Source of the DNA: Viola odorata
Lineage: Eukaryota; Streptophyta; Magnoliopsida; Malpighiales; Violaceae
NCBI GenBank assembly: GCA_963691705.1
Contig: OY829540.1
Coordinates: 4,850,001-4,914,000 of the forward strand
Direction: 5' to 3'
DNA: 64,000 bases
Shown here: positions 29,554 through 41,900 of the stretch, in pieces
Position numbering within the stretch: position 1 is the stretch's first letter
Layout of the letters: each line of letters starts with the position of its first letter
Translations under genes and position numbers: made by a program
The notes under the pieces: generated by a model
The model's input: the letters and a program-made list of their open reading frames with translations, nothing else
Told to the model about the DNA's origin: nothing
The model's database searches: none

Positions 29554-32010
29554 GAAGTGGTGGTGTTTGCGACGGCAGCAGTGGCGGCGACGATGGCATT
29601 GGTGGCGGTTGCATTAGCGACGAAGAGCAAGAGAAAAAAAGAAAGAGAGTGGAAGAAAGCGCAGCAATTCTACGCAAATTTGCAAGGGAATGTGCGACTC
29701 CGATCCCGACACTATGGGATGTCGCCAATTCTCTCGTCGCTGAGATGCAAACTTCACTTTCTTCTCCAGAAAAAAGCACTGTCGACGTGCTCTTCTCTGC
29801 CTAATGGGTACGCTTGCACCAAACTTACCAAAACGGTTTTGTTTAGGCCTGTACGTGCAGTATATCTCATTTTACAAAGTAGTATTAAAAATGAGATATC
29901 TTTCATTTCATCTCCATTTTAATTTTATATGATATCTATTATACAAGTTAAACATTTTTGAAATATTGTACACAAACTACTACTTTTTTTTCCCACAAAA
30001 AATGAGATAAAAGTTGGAAGCATGGTCTTTAGGAGGACTTTTTAAAAATCGAAAAATTAAAAGACATCGGTAAACATATCGAGAGTAATTGATGTAACTT
30101 TGAGAAAGTTAATGTTGTTGGTGGTGTTAATTGTTTATTAATTTGGTGGGCTTTAGGGATAAGAAGGGACTATATTATGGTGTGAATTTGCGAGCTACAA
30201 GTTTCCTGATTTTGTGTGCACGACTTGGAGGAAAGAATGAGCCAATTTCTGATCTACAAAGGGAAGAGATTTCTATACCCACCAACTTGTTGCTTGCTGC
30301 ATCTCAGGTATCTTCTTTTTCATCTCAGATTCCTATATATAGATTTGAAAATTCAATCAAAACCCAAGAACCATGTAATTAGCCAGTCAGAACTCAGAAT
30401 TGTTTTCTTGTATCTAACATTATGCCCTGAAACATTGTTGTTGCTTCTTGTCAGGAGTTATTCGACTATGTTGCTGTAGAGCTGGTGAAGTTTGTCTCGG
30501 AACATCCTCCGAACGATGATGATCTAGACGATGGGAAAGAAAACTGGGTTTTACCATTTCGTATCCTGTCGACCAAGCTGCATCAACCTCTGGCTCTGTT
30601 ATTAAATGGAAGCGTTTCTCAGCTGATGACGCAGTTGGGTTTTCTTACGATAATTTTTTTATGTTACAGAAACAATTTTTCTTAACTGTCTGAAGTTAAG
30701 CATATATACAGCAATGATTTCAGGTAGGGAAAGCTTTTGTGAATGACATCAATTTAACATTGAAGAAACATGATCTAAACATGCGAGTTTCCCATAGCAT
30801 TTGGTAATGAGTTGAATGCATTTCATTTCAGAGCTTAAAAAACAAGGGAGGGAAAGAGTTTATTTATCGATCGACCTATCTTTTTTTCAGGTTGATAATA
30901 CTACAGGAAATTTAGCTGGAGGTAAATACTAGAACCATCTGCTTTTCCCATAGCAGAAGAGAAGGTAACTAAGCACGAATTGTGTGGTAGTTTCGCGTAA
31001 CGATAAAGGAGCGAGTTTGTGCTTATTTTTGTGTCTATTTATTTCTGGTTATCGGTGTGGAATGGGCTAACTTCAATTGCTCAAGCCTTCCTCTAACTGA
31101 ATTTGATGCTAGCTTGGATGCAGAAAGCTCAAATCCTGCTACCCATGTATGGAAATTTGCATAATTTGATTCTAGTTTATGTAATTTACAATATTTCTTT
31201 TTTTTTATAATTGATTCTTGTTTTGTTTCAGATATTTGAGAAGCTAATTTCAGCAATGTACATGGGAGAGAGAGAGAAGCGTGTTGCTGGAAATGGCCAA
31301 AGAAACATCACTCTTTGGAGCTCATGTCCCTTCAAAACTTTTTATTCCATACATACTAAGGTAAAATGAACCCAAAAACTATAGACCATGCTCGAACGAG
31401 ATTAATCTTCTGCCGCAAGAGCAAAGAGAACACCCGAAAAGACCGAAAAAAGTAGTTAGACAGGTTCACTTTGTGTGTAAAGATATCTAATTTGACTTGG
31501 TAAACAGCTCACCAGACATGGCTGCTATGCATCAAGATATGTCAGAGAATCATGAAATGGTTACGGAAAAGTTGAAGGACATTTTTGAGGTAAAGCTCGT
31601 ATAAGTTTCAACATAGTTCTTGCAATGTGTTTGAGATTCAAACTCATCACACTACAAATGTATGCACTGATTTTTTCCAATTGATTTCCTAGATCTTTGA
31701 CTCTACTCCAATGGTGAGAGAGGTTGTGGCAGAGGTTTGTGACATTGTTGCGGAACGAGGCGCCCGTCTCGCTGGAGCTGCCATTGTTGGGATGCTAAAA
31801 AAGCTTGGCAGGATTGAGAATAGGAAGAATGTAGTGACAGTGGAAGGAGGGCTTTATGAGCATTACAGAGTTTATAGAAACTATCTACACAGCAGTGTTT
31901 GGGAAATGCTAGGCAACGACCTGTCAGACAATGTATCAATTGAGCATTCTCATGGTGGTTCCGGATCTGGAGCTCTCTTCCTAGCAGCTTGTCAAAACAC
32001 AAAATCCTGA
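29554..32010 (+). pseudogene. Hexokinase pseudogene, full length (block B)
   Basis: Eight exon-like segments align with a plant type-B hexokinase: 29554-29807, 30157-30307, 30455-30633, 30724-about 30791, 30891-31146, 31232-31360, 31508-31589 and 31693-32010. Recognisable parts are the anchor, ELFDYVAVELVKFVSEHPP, IFEKLISAMYMGERE, FGAHVPSKLFIPYILR and the C-terminal [17 protein letters not shown]. Lesions: start codon removed by a 159-bp deletion; a one-base loss near 29666; a 14-bp deletion near 29792; the phosphate-1 signature (normally DLGGTN) reads NLRATS; a one-base loss near 30543; a shift near 30780; and a TAG at 30930-30932 in a badly decayed segment. The last three exons are clean, implying that decay is recent or constraint was uneven. 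It cannot encode glucose kinase. Confidence 0.88.
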
Positions 32011-34976
32011 TTTCGTATACTAGATTACTCCGGTTTACAAATTACATCTTCAATTTTCTTCTTCTAACTTTGCTAATGGTAATAAATAAAACTTTCCTAT
32101 TGCTCTTCATTCTGTTTTTCAATGTTACTATTCTTTCCTTCCTTACAGTGGAAATTAATTCTTAGGTCACGTGTGGGTGGTCACTCGTTAGTCACCTTCT
32201 TTTGCTTAATTTTGACTACTTATTATGTTAAATTATAACTAAATTTTATCTATTAGAAGAATGTGTATAGAATCCTTAACAAATGTGTATAAACTATAAA
32301 ATCGTTAGTATAAATGTATAGGTGGTTGACCAACTTAAATATCCAAATATTTCCATCAGAGATTATATATAACATATTATCCTTAAAGATACAAAGTAAA
32401 TCGATCCAATCTCATTTTAAAGCTTGAAAAATACTAGAAAACAATTAGCAACCTCTTAAGAAGTTATCATAATAAAACCATAGTCACTCTTCCTCTCTTT
32501 TTTCTTTCCAAGAAATAATCAGCACACGATTCGATCTAGTTTTTAAAGTTATGATTACACCCGTGGAAGGACTTTTTTACTTTTAGTTTCGTCTTTGGTG
32601 AGTGAGTCTTTTGCTTTTCTTTATTTTTCTATTAGTTACATGATGCGTGAAATTGGCTAATTAACTTACGTTTTTCGTGGCTCTTTTTTTTCTTCTGCAG
32701 GGTAAAATACGGTGTCACGACATGGAACTGGTGTGATTCAGGCTCATGGGCGACAACTGCAATGGGCCAGTTCTCAAGCTAAGACAGAGCTTGAAAATGA
32801 CTTGAGCTAGAGGCGAAAGACAAATACTTGTGTTCACCACTGTCTTATTCGCTAGCATTTAATCAGAAAAGTTCATCCACACAAATTATATAATTATTAA
32901 AGGCCCAACCCATAAAATCCAAACAGTCCGTAACGTCAGTGTAATTGGTTTGTCATTTTTATCATTTATAAAAAAAAGGGTCGATTTTTATATATGAAAA
33001 TAGTATTCTTATTAATTAGAGGATGCAAGATAAACATAATTAGGTGGCTATTGATTCTTACGGCTAGTGATGAGGTTCTTATCTGAAATATTTAGAAGAG
33101 CTAAATGTCTAAAAAATAATTTGTTTTGCATGCGTTTCCCATCTGCCGTTCTTCCATTTCAAGAAGAATCACTTTCATTTTTTTGGTGTGGTTAATTTTG
33201 GTCCCCCGTCCTACGCTATAATGCAAACCATACCCCTCATGTTATTTTTTATTTTATTATTTTAAATTAGTTATATCGGTCGTTATCTTTATAATACTAG
33301 AAACCCAACTCATGATTAATGTCATAAAAATAATATATATTAATTTTTTTATCACCTACCGCTATTTTTGTACTTTCTAATTGCATATATTACATACTCT
33401 AGAAATTTAGGGTTGTCATATTTAAAGCTCTTGCTGTCAAAACCCGATTCTCTTTCCCCACTCACTGTTCCGGCAATCTATAATTCGAGGTTTGTCTTGT
33501 CATGGGCCTCTTGTGCCACGGGACCCTTCTATATGTTAATGTTAATGGGTTAGACCTAACTTATTGAACTTATTTTACACTCAATGTTAATAAAGGTGAT
33601 GAAATAAGCTAGTTGAAACGATAAAAAAATAGTAAGAAAATCGTTAACTTTTAAATCAAGTTTTGAATTAAAATAACAAAATGAAAGAAAAAAATCATAC
33701 TTTAAGTGAGTAGAAGTTATACCCGAGAAGATTAAATAGAATTGAGTATCTATTTTTTGTTGAAAAACTTTTATGGGAAATTACATTAAATATATGGCTT
33801 TTTTAAAGAAAAAAATAAGGTAGATATATCAATTCCAATCAAAAGAAACAATAAAAGTTAACTGAAAACAAGTATTTTGTGCCTTTATTGAATTTTGGTG
33901 TCATATCATTTTCATACGGTTTCCATAAATCAATAATTCATGTTACTAAACATAACAAAGCTACCTAGCATTTAAAATAGATAGCAAGTAACCATCATTT
34001 GCAAGTGAATTTGAAAGTGATAACTCAGTTAACTATATATACTTTTAACCTAGATGCACCTTTCAACTTTTGTTCAATAAAAAAAACAAAAAACAAAATA
34101 ACCTTTCTGATAATTAACATTTAGTTCTAAAGTTTTTTTTTGGTATTCTTTCAGTCTCTTTTAGATAAAAGATTAATTTTGTTCGAATATTGTAAAACCT
34201 CGAAAAACTTACAAAGAATTGACTCTTTCAGTATAATTTAGTTTATTCCCGAAACTCCAAAATCAGAACCTTAATTAAGCTGGAAATTTTCTTATCACTT
34301 GATAAGAACAAATGTTGGTTTTAAGATATAGTGAATCATATTAATTAAATTTATATGATGCTTTGGGTAAATCAATATTGTAGTGCCTTGACGGGAAAAG
34401 ATTAAGATATAGTGGTATATGTGAAAAATAAAGTATAGGTTAAACGAATATTTATAGCTTTATTACTTGTTAGTTGTTGATGTTATAGAGTTCCTTGTGG
34501 AGCTCTTTCCATCTTGCTTTTGACATTTTATACTTGAAAGGAAGAAAAAAACAGAGACCGTTAGCAATTATCTTTTTTACTTTTACATAAAAACAACCTT
34601 TTGTTGAGCATAACTTTATCCTCATTAATGCTTTAACCTTGCTTAATCAAAGTTCGTTCTAAATCTTACTTTAGGGTGCTATTAAAAGAAGTGTGTTGAG
34701 TAATTAAAAGTAATTGTATTTCATTTTTTGTGTTAATTTACTATATTTACATCAATTTGTGTTAATTTATTATATGCACTCGTTGGTTTGTTTTAATTTG
34801 ATATTTATTAAATACGTATCATTTCTATTTGTTCTTAGCAAAGGTCTTAGTTAACGTGTGTGAAAAAAGTAGCAAATCGTCAATGCAAACCGACATGTAC
34901 AAATTGTAAACTAATACAAACTAATATGCAAGTAGTGCATCAATTTTAAAATTGAGTACATGTACTAAATATAATA
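32011..34976. other. Intergenic AT-rich region
   Basis: The first ~100 bases are a likely hexokinase 3' UTR remnant. Beyond that I see AT-rich DNA with short runs and no open frame over about 60 codons. Positions 32700-32840 have more balanced composition but no recognisable domain. No RNA gene or terminal repeats were found. Confidence 0.5.
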
Positions 34977-35281
34977 CTCTCTCCGTTAAAAAATAATAGA
35001 TGCGGGCTTACAAATCATACAGTTTAAAAAATAATACTAAAAAAATGAATAAAATAACTTTTGTTCAAGATAGGAGTTGTGCGAGCAGGCGGGCAGCAAG
35101 GTGCAAGGCAGCAACGGACAAACAGGCAGCAAACACGAGTAGACGGGCAACAGACAAGGGCAGAGCAGACAACTGACATGGCAAAAAAAACTATTTTTTG
35201 TTGTATTTATTATCAGTGCGTTAATTATTTTCATACCACCATTTTAGTCCCAAAACGTCAATTATAAATTGACGAAGGGAG
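34977..35281. mobile_element. Stowaway-like MITE (305 bp)
   Basis: Flanked by TA (34975-34976, 35282-35283), starting CTCTCTCCGTTAAAAAATAA and ending AATTGACGAAGGGAG. The interior holds GC-rich imperfect repeats built on GGCAGCAA / CGGACAAACA / GGGCAACAGACA (35087-35170), unlike the other MITEs here. Confidence 0.75.
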
Positions 35282-35581
35282 TATTGTCGTTATTTATATA
35301 AAATCATAGATCGATAAATTTTGTAGCAAGACATATGTTAGTTTTCTTTATATTCTTCATATGGAATTTTTTCTCTCAATTTGCATATTAACGATAGTTA
35401 AAACTCCCAATATTTAATATACTAAATTCTCTAATCCTTTGATCATTACCATTAATGATTTTACACCTTTTAACAAGAACATAACAAACTAATTATTCTT
35501 TTAATTCTTATTTTTTTTAATTTTAACTATAGATATATCCTTTTTAGAAGGTAAAGTATTCTTTTACTTAAATGTAAAGCG

Positions 35582-36751
35582 CTTAATGACATAAAACAAC
35601 CCTGAACTTTAATGTTTTATTTAAGTCCAACCCTGAACTTCTTTTTTTGTTTAATTATAACCCTGAACTTCTTGAATAATGTCATATTACCCCCCTACCA
35701 TAACAAAAATCCGATGTGGCATCGTTATGTGCCGTGTCAGCTACTATCACGATGCCACGTCAGTGTGCCACGTCACTTTTCAGGCCACGTGAGCCTCCAC
35801 ATGTCAAGTGGCCCCCCACCACTCCACGTCCTTCCTCGTCTGCATCATCGTCCCATTCCAATAACCTTTCCTCTCTTTTTCTCCCTTTTTTGTTCTCTTT
35901 TTTTCCTTTCCTCCGCAATGCTGGCATTGACGATGGGTTTTGTTGGTGGCCGGTGATCGGGTTTGGCTGGGTTGTGGTTTGGTGCGGCGGTGAGGTTGGC
36001 TGGGTCTACAGGGTGGTTTTGGTGATTAAGATTTTAAATCGGGAGGTGTTGATGATGAGTGATGGTGCTGGGTTTGGATGGGTTTGATTGAGAAGGAGCT
36101 GCGACAGTGATGGGTTTTGAGGGAGAGGAGGTTGCAGCGGCAGTAATGGGATTTAAGGGAGAGGAGGTTGCAACGACGGTGAGGATGAGTGATTTGGTGG
36201 ATGTGGTGTGGTGGCTGGCGACGTGGTGCGGTGGTTGTTGGTGAAGCGGCAGCGATGGAGGCTGGTTGTGGTGGCGTGCGGTGTGGTTGGAGAGGCGGCA
36301 GTGGCAGTGGGGATGGGTGATTTGGTGGATGTGGTGTTTGATTTAGAGGAGGATGGGGCAGAGAGTGAAATTGAGGGTTGAAGGTGAGCAATTGAAATTG
36401 TTGTATGTTTGCAATCTTGTGGGTGAGGGTGAGCCAATTCGATTCTTGTAGGTGATGATGAAGGGTGGCAGCTGTAGCAGAGAGCAGGTTCAGCGATGGT
36501 GTGATAGATAGGCTGCAGTAAGGGTTGTCGGCGATGGAACGGGAGTGGTGGGGCCCACTCGACATGTGGAGGTTGATGTGGCATCGTGATAGTAGCTGAC
36601 ACGGCACATAACGGTGCTACATCGGATTTCTGTTACGGTAAGGGGTAATATGACATTATTCAAAAAGTTCAGGGTTGTAATCAAACAAAAAAAAGTTAAA
36701 GGTTGGACTTAAATAAAATATTAAAGTTTAGAGTTGTTTTATGTCATTAAG
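35582..36751. mobile_element. MULE-like element with long TIRs (1.17 kb)
   Basis: The left end CTTAATGACATAAAACAACC and the right end, read inverted, match over more than 200 bp. The only large difference is about 30 bp of extra sequence in the left arm. Each arm contains CCCTGAACTT repeats and the segment GTGCCGTGTCAGCTACTATC. Long TIRs without a transposase are typical of Mutator-like non-autonomous elements; I found no clear 9-bp target duplication, so the class is inferred. The interior (about 35900-36540) is strand-asymmetric, G-rich on +, with GAGGGAGAGGAGGTTGCA duplicated at about 36118 and 36158. Open minus-strand frames there are Pro/His/Thr-rich and look like composition artefacts, or a captured gene fragment. 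Confidence 0.7.
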
Positions 36752-37321
36752 TCTATTTTAAACTAATAACGACATATTCAATGATTAAACTATTGTTAAT
36801 AAAACCATTCACATGAGTTACTTTTATATTTATATATATGTGTAAGGAAAATGAAATCATCAAATGAAAGGCACGGCTATTTTTCTACTTTTTATACATA
36901 TGAAATCATAGTATATTGGAGTGGATGCCATGATGATGCATGAGTGGGTGGGTATTAACTGAAAGGTGATCTTCGTGTGGGGCATCGACAGGTACGTAGA
37001 GCCCGATCGATGGTGATAGACCTGATGGTGATGACAATGGCGATGGATATGTACTTGAGTTAATAATACGTGAACTCCCTGATATATTAAAAATATTAAA
37101 AATGTATAAAATGTCACATTTGTTTTTTTTAAAAAAAATTATAATTAACACTGTTGGATCAAAAAATAGACATGTTGGCTACCTCACACTGGTGAATTCT
37201 GGATTAGTCGAATCTAAAAGGGACATGGATGGTAACTAAAAAAAACTAATATTTTATATTTATTTATTTATTTGAGATGTTAATTAATAGAAATAAATAT
37301 TTATTGGTTTATTTTCAATTA
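36752..37321. other. Intergenic between two DNA transposons
   Basis: AT-rich flanks around a more balanced segment at 36920-37080 whose minus strand could encode a His/Ser/Pro-rich peptide. No known family was recognised, so no gene is called. Confidence 0.45.
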
Positions 37322-37916
37322 CAGTAGAAACTCTATAAAATAATACATTTGGGACGACCAAAATTTATTAATTAATCGATAAATTAATAATTATTAATTT
37401 ATATATTAATTAATATTTTATTAATTTATAGTAAAATACTTAGTTTACAAACACCTTTCAAGCTTCCACTTACTGTAATTATTGTATACAATGCATGTAC
37501 TGTATATCAAATGAAGGGCCCAATTTGAAAGAAACCTTCAATCTCCCACCTTATTATGCTTCTTGTGTTCAATGTATCACTTTATGGACATTAAAAATAT
37601 TTTCTATATAAACAAGATCAAAATACTGTAGGTTAACACAAACAAATTAGAGACGACATTCAAGGGGAAATTGATTTCAACAAAAAACAAAAGATAATTG
37701 AGTCATTTTTCAATAAACCTTCATAAATCATTCATGTAATATGCTATATATAAGGAATTATTAATTTATATTTTATATGGGGTCTAAAGAAATTATCAAA
37801 AATGTATTATCTTATAATTTTAGCGAATTATTAATTTAGCACCCTATCCCCGGCCAAAAATATTATCTTAGAGAGTTTATTAAATAATCGAGTATTAATT
37901 TATCGAGTTTCTACTG
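37322..37916. mobile_element. Emigrant/pogo-like MITE (595 bp)
   Basis: Starts CAGTAGAAACTCTATAAAAT and ends ATTAATTTATCGAGTTTCTA followed by CTG, so the termini are inverted CAGTAGAAACTC. TA lies on both sides (37320-37321, 37917-37918). Termini of the form CAGTARAAMCTCTATAAATT are known from Emigrant-type, pogo-related plant MITEs. The interior is AT-rich with a string of TTAATTTAT-like subrepeats and no coding capacity. Confidence 0.8.
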
Positions 37917-38663
37917 TATTATCCTTTTTCATCTTTATAAATTATGTTAGAGAATTTTTGCGTGATAAATAGAGTAATAATTAGCAATTAATTAGTGTAT
38001 AAATAAAACTCTAGTTATCTTGATCCGTATATGTATGTAGAGAAGATTTATATAATTAAGGGCAGACAAAAGAAATGGGTTTTTTGCAGGCTGTGGTGTT
38101 CATCCAAGTTTTTTTTTTTGATAAGCAGAACTTTATTAGAAAAGGGAAAAGGTCATGAAGCACATGACTGGATGAAGCACATGACTGGAAACAGAACAAG
38201 AACAAGAACAAGACTGAGAACGCGACAGATGGCCAAAGCGAGACGCACACCAGAACTGACGCCACCAGAGAAACAAAAACACACGCACACGCTACCAACA
38301 ACGGCGAGACGCACACCAGAACTGACGCCACCAGATGGCCAAAGCGAGACTCAAGCCACGGACGACAAACCCGAAGTGTGCAGCCAAGCTTTCAAGTAAT
38401 TATCCTTTTCTTCACGATATTCTTCTTCTAGACTCCCCTAATAAAAACAAAGCAATTTAATGGATGTGAAGATATATGAAGATTACAATACCTTAATAAC
38501 AAAGCAATTTAATGGATGTGACATCCAAAAACAAAGCTATAGCTTTTTATTTTATTTTATTTTTACTCAAAATTTACATTGATGTGAGTTTGTGTAAATT
38601 TTAAATTTGGAGGACTCTTATTGTTTATATTTTTTGAAAAATTACCAAAGATTTGGTTTTTGC
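37917..38663. other. Intergenic, includes LINE fragment
   Basis: Between the Emigrant-like MITE and the outer hAT. Apart from the LINE-like 3' fragment (38109-38398) it is AT-rich, with a short direct repeat (ACAAAGCAATTTAATGGATG at about 38449 and 38501). Confidence 0.5.
38109..38398 (-). mobile_element. 5'-truncated LINE 3' end fragment
   Basis: On the minus strand it ends AATAAAGTTCTGCTTATC followed by an A run (T run at 38109-38119). That is the same layout as the 3' end of the LINE at 38975 (AATAAAATCTTCAGCTTATT then A run). The body contains two internal direct repeats: GAAGCACATGACTGGA twice (about 38157, 38174), and GAGACGCACACCAGAACTGA twice. No coding domain remains and no target duplication was identified. 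Confidence 0.5.
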
Positions 38664-38935
38664 TAGGGGTGTAACCGGTCCGGTTCGGTCCGATTTTGGA
38701 TTTAAAACCGGAGTGAATTGGAAATGTCCGGTTCTGATGGGCATAGAACCGGACTGAACTGAAAATTTCCAGTTCTGTCCGGTCTGGAACCGGACAGTTC
38801 GGTCTGGTTCTAGTTTTTTTTTAATATAATTAATTAAAAATATATATTATATCCAATGGGCCAACACAGCCCTTAGCTTAGAACTAAAGTTTTTAACCAC
38901 TAAAGCAAAGGAAACTTTTGATATCTATTGCGTAT

Positions 38936-38974
38936 ATATATATATGGAGTTGGAATATGTTTTTTCATTTCTTA
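38936..38974. repeat. LINE target-site duplication, left copy
   Basis: 39 bp beginning ATATATATATGGAGTTGG and ending TTTCATTTCTTA, identical to 42882-42920. Confidence 0.92.
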
Positions 38975-41900
38975 TATATATATATATTTTTTTGAATAAG
39001 CTGAAGATTTTATTCATGCCTAGAAGACGTAGGCAATAGAAAGAAAGGGTAGAATGTACATGAGGTTGGTCCTCTAGAGAGGAGGCGACCAAAGGACTAC
39101 CAAGAAACTACGGTAGAAACAACCGCAGAAGGAACCAAGATTACTAGACTATTGAACAGCCCGACCCAACGAAAGTAACCAAGAAGGGGACAACATCATC
39201 ATCCCCAAAGAATAAGGGAATGCATGATCAGTACTCTTTAACCATCTGTACCAAAACGAGAAGGCGGAATTGAAGACACGTCTCGAGCAGAAGGAGTGTT
39301 GATTGAAAACTACCTGGTTTCTCTGCAACCACAAGCTCCAAACCATAGCGTAAAATAGTACCTTCCATTTCTCTTTAAATTGTCTCCCTCCTCTTGGAAG
39401 TAAGGTATCCCAAGAAACCCATAAATCACCAATTGTCCGAGGAGGACACCAGGACACACCTAACCATAACATCACAGCATTCCAGCAAGAGTAGGAAGTT
39501 TGACAGTGAAGCAGAATATGATGGACAGATTCCTCCTGCGTATCGCACATAGAACAAACATTATCCTCCTCATTAAGCATGCCACGTATGTAGAGAAACT
39601 CCTTGGTTACCAAACGCCCGCGCAAAGCCAGCCATAGGAAAAATTCTACCCTGTAAGGGACTAAATTAGACCAGCATGACTCTAAGCTCAGATTGGCCTC
39701 GAAGCGTTGATTGTCATAGCCCAAGGACCAGGACCCCACCGAATATTCTCCTTCTGGAGTTAACTGCCACCTATTATTAGCTGTACCGAGGATATTGTTT
39801 GGCACCGTGAAAAGAGAAGCTAGCCCAACCCATTCTTCCAATTCTCACTCATAAAGCTCACGGCGCCACTGAATATTCCAGAGCCACTGGTGCCCATTCC
39901 AGTACCCATGATCTCGGATAGACCCATTGGCATTGATTGCTAGATTGTAAAGACGTGGATTACTAAGGGCTAAAGGAATATTGTTGTGCCAAGGATCCCA
40001 CCAAAAGGACACCGAGTGGCCATTACCTACGACCAGATTCACGTGTCTAACCCAAAAATCGAACCAATCTCCTCCCCTTTTAAATAAACGAAAGATGTCT
40101 CGCCAAATGAAAGAGACCTTGGCCACTAACTCCTTCCAAAGGAATCCTAAGTTGGTGAAACCATATTGCCTCCTTACTATGTCCGCCCACAGTTTCGAGC
40201 TTCCATTGCTTAGCTCCCATACCCACTTGAATAAAAAAGCTGCATTCCGAGTTTCAAGATTACCGATACCCAAGCCCCCAAGCTCCTTCGGACGAATCAT
40301 ATCTCCCCATTTAACCTTCGACAATCCACTTTTGGAATCATCCCCGCTCCACATGAACCTTCTCATTATCCCTTCACATTTACGGCGCACAATTTTTGGC
40401 ATATTATAAATTGACATGTTGTAGATAGGTAGGCTAGAAACCGCTGACTTAATCAAAGTAACGCGACCACCCACAGACAGCAGATGGCCCTTCCAAGTCG
40501 CTAACTTTGTCTTCATTTTCTGAATAAGAAAATCCCAGCCAGAGACCCTCCTGGGATTAAGCCCCACAAAAGAACCAAGGTACTTGAAAGGTAATTGTTC
40601 ATACTTACACCCTGCTCTCCTGGCAAGGCAACCCCCTACCTGCTGGCAAATGTTGATACCCACAAGCGAGCTCTTGTGAAAATTGACTCGGAGCCCTGAG
40701 TAAGCCTCAAACCAACGGAGCGTCCCTTTCACTCCTTGAATCTCACTCTCATCATTCTTTACAAAAATCAGAGTATCATCAGCAAACTGAAGATGAGTAA
40801 GCTGCCACCCAACCTGCTCATTTCCCACGCCCTGTAACAGCCCCACCCTTTTAGCTCGCACTAAAAGACGATGTAACCCTTCAGCCGCAATATTAAAAAG
40901 ATAAGGGGACATAGAACACCCTTGCTTTAGCCCACGGCTAACCTCAAACTGATTCGTAGGAGAACCATTAATCAAAACAGAAACTCTGGAAGTGCTTAGA
41001 CATTCCCGAATCCACCCCCTCCACCGATCCCCAAAACCCATTTGGCACATCACCTCGTCTAGATAACTCCATTCGACCGAGTCGTAAGCCTTTTCAAAAT
41101 CCAATTTGAAGAGTAAGCCTTGCTGCTTAGACATTTTCAAATGATTAACAACTTCATTTGCAGCCATCACACAATCAAGAGTCTGCTTACCTCTCATAAA
41201 CCCGTGTTGTTCCTCGCTTATCACCTTCTCAATCACCCTGCTCAACCGTGACGCTAGAATTTTTGAGATAATTTTATAAAAGCTACTAACTAGGCTGATG
41301 GGACGGAAATCGCTAAACCGCTTTGTAGCTTTAGATTTTGGCAGAAGCGCGATGAAGGATGAGTTAGCCCCCTTCGGGAACATTCCAGTTCTAAAGAAAC
41401 CCATTATCAAGACACAGAATTCTGGGTCAATGATATCCCAAGCATTCTGGATGAACCTTAGCGAGTAACCATCAGGACCGGGAGTCTTCTGCCCATTGCA
41501 ACCCCTTACAGCTTCCCAGATCTCCTCAGTAGTGACCTCACCTTCTAGTCCATTTGCTTCAGTCTCATTTAATCTGCTAAACCCCAAATCAGGAATCGTA
41601 GGTCTCTCCCAGCTAGACGAACGAAAGAAGGAAGAAAAGTGGTGAACAGCAGCAGATTTGATCTCAGTAGGATCTGTTATACGACCATTAGACGTCACAA
41701 TATCAGTCACTCCCTTCCGAATATAGTTCACTTTTGCTAGCCTGTGGAAATACCCAGTATTTCTGTCTCCCTGAGAGTCCCATTGAGTTCTAGCTTTCTG
41801 CTTCCAGAACCTGTCAACCCGCCCTTGCTGATCCCAAATCTCATTAGCCAGCTCTAACCTCCGGCCTTGTTCTGCTAAGGACAGAACTCTCTCATCTGCT

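Larger units (their letters stand above)
26880..30236 (+). repeat. Tandem duplication block B (bHLH + hexokinase)
   Basis: Direct copy of 21393-26687 without its two insertions, but with a 124-bp MITE (29190-29313), a longer second bHLH intron and a 159-bp deletion before hexokinase exon 1. Identity is visibly very high across coding and non-coding parts. The hexokinase sequence then continues beyond the block to 32010, so block B keeps the original downstream context. Confidence 0.9.

Noticed and set aside
36026..36607. Pro/His/Thr-rich minus-strand frame of about 190 codons.
   Set aside because: Lies in the biased interior of a TIR element, overlaps another open frame and matches no family I know.
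36906..37151. Minus-strand His/Ser/Pro-rich peptide that might be a small secreted protein.
   Set aside because: No signal peptide, start context or family motif could be supported.
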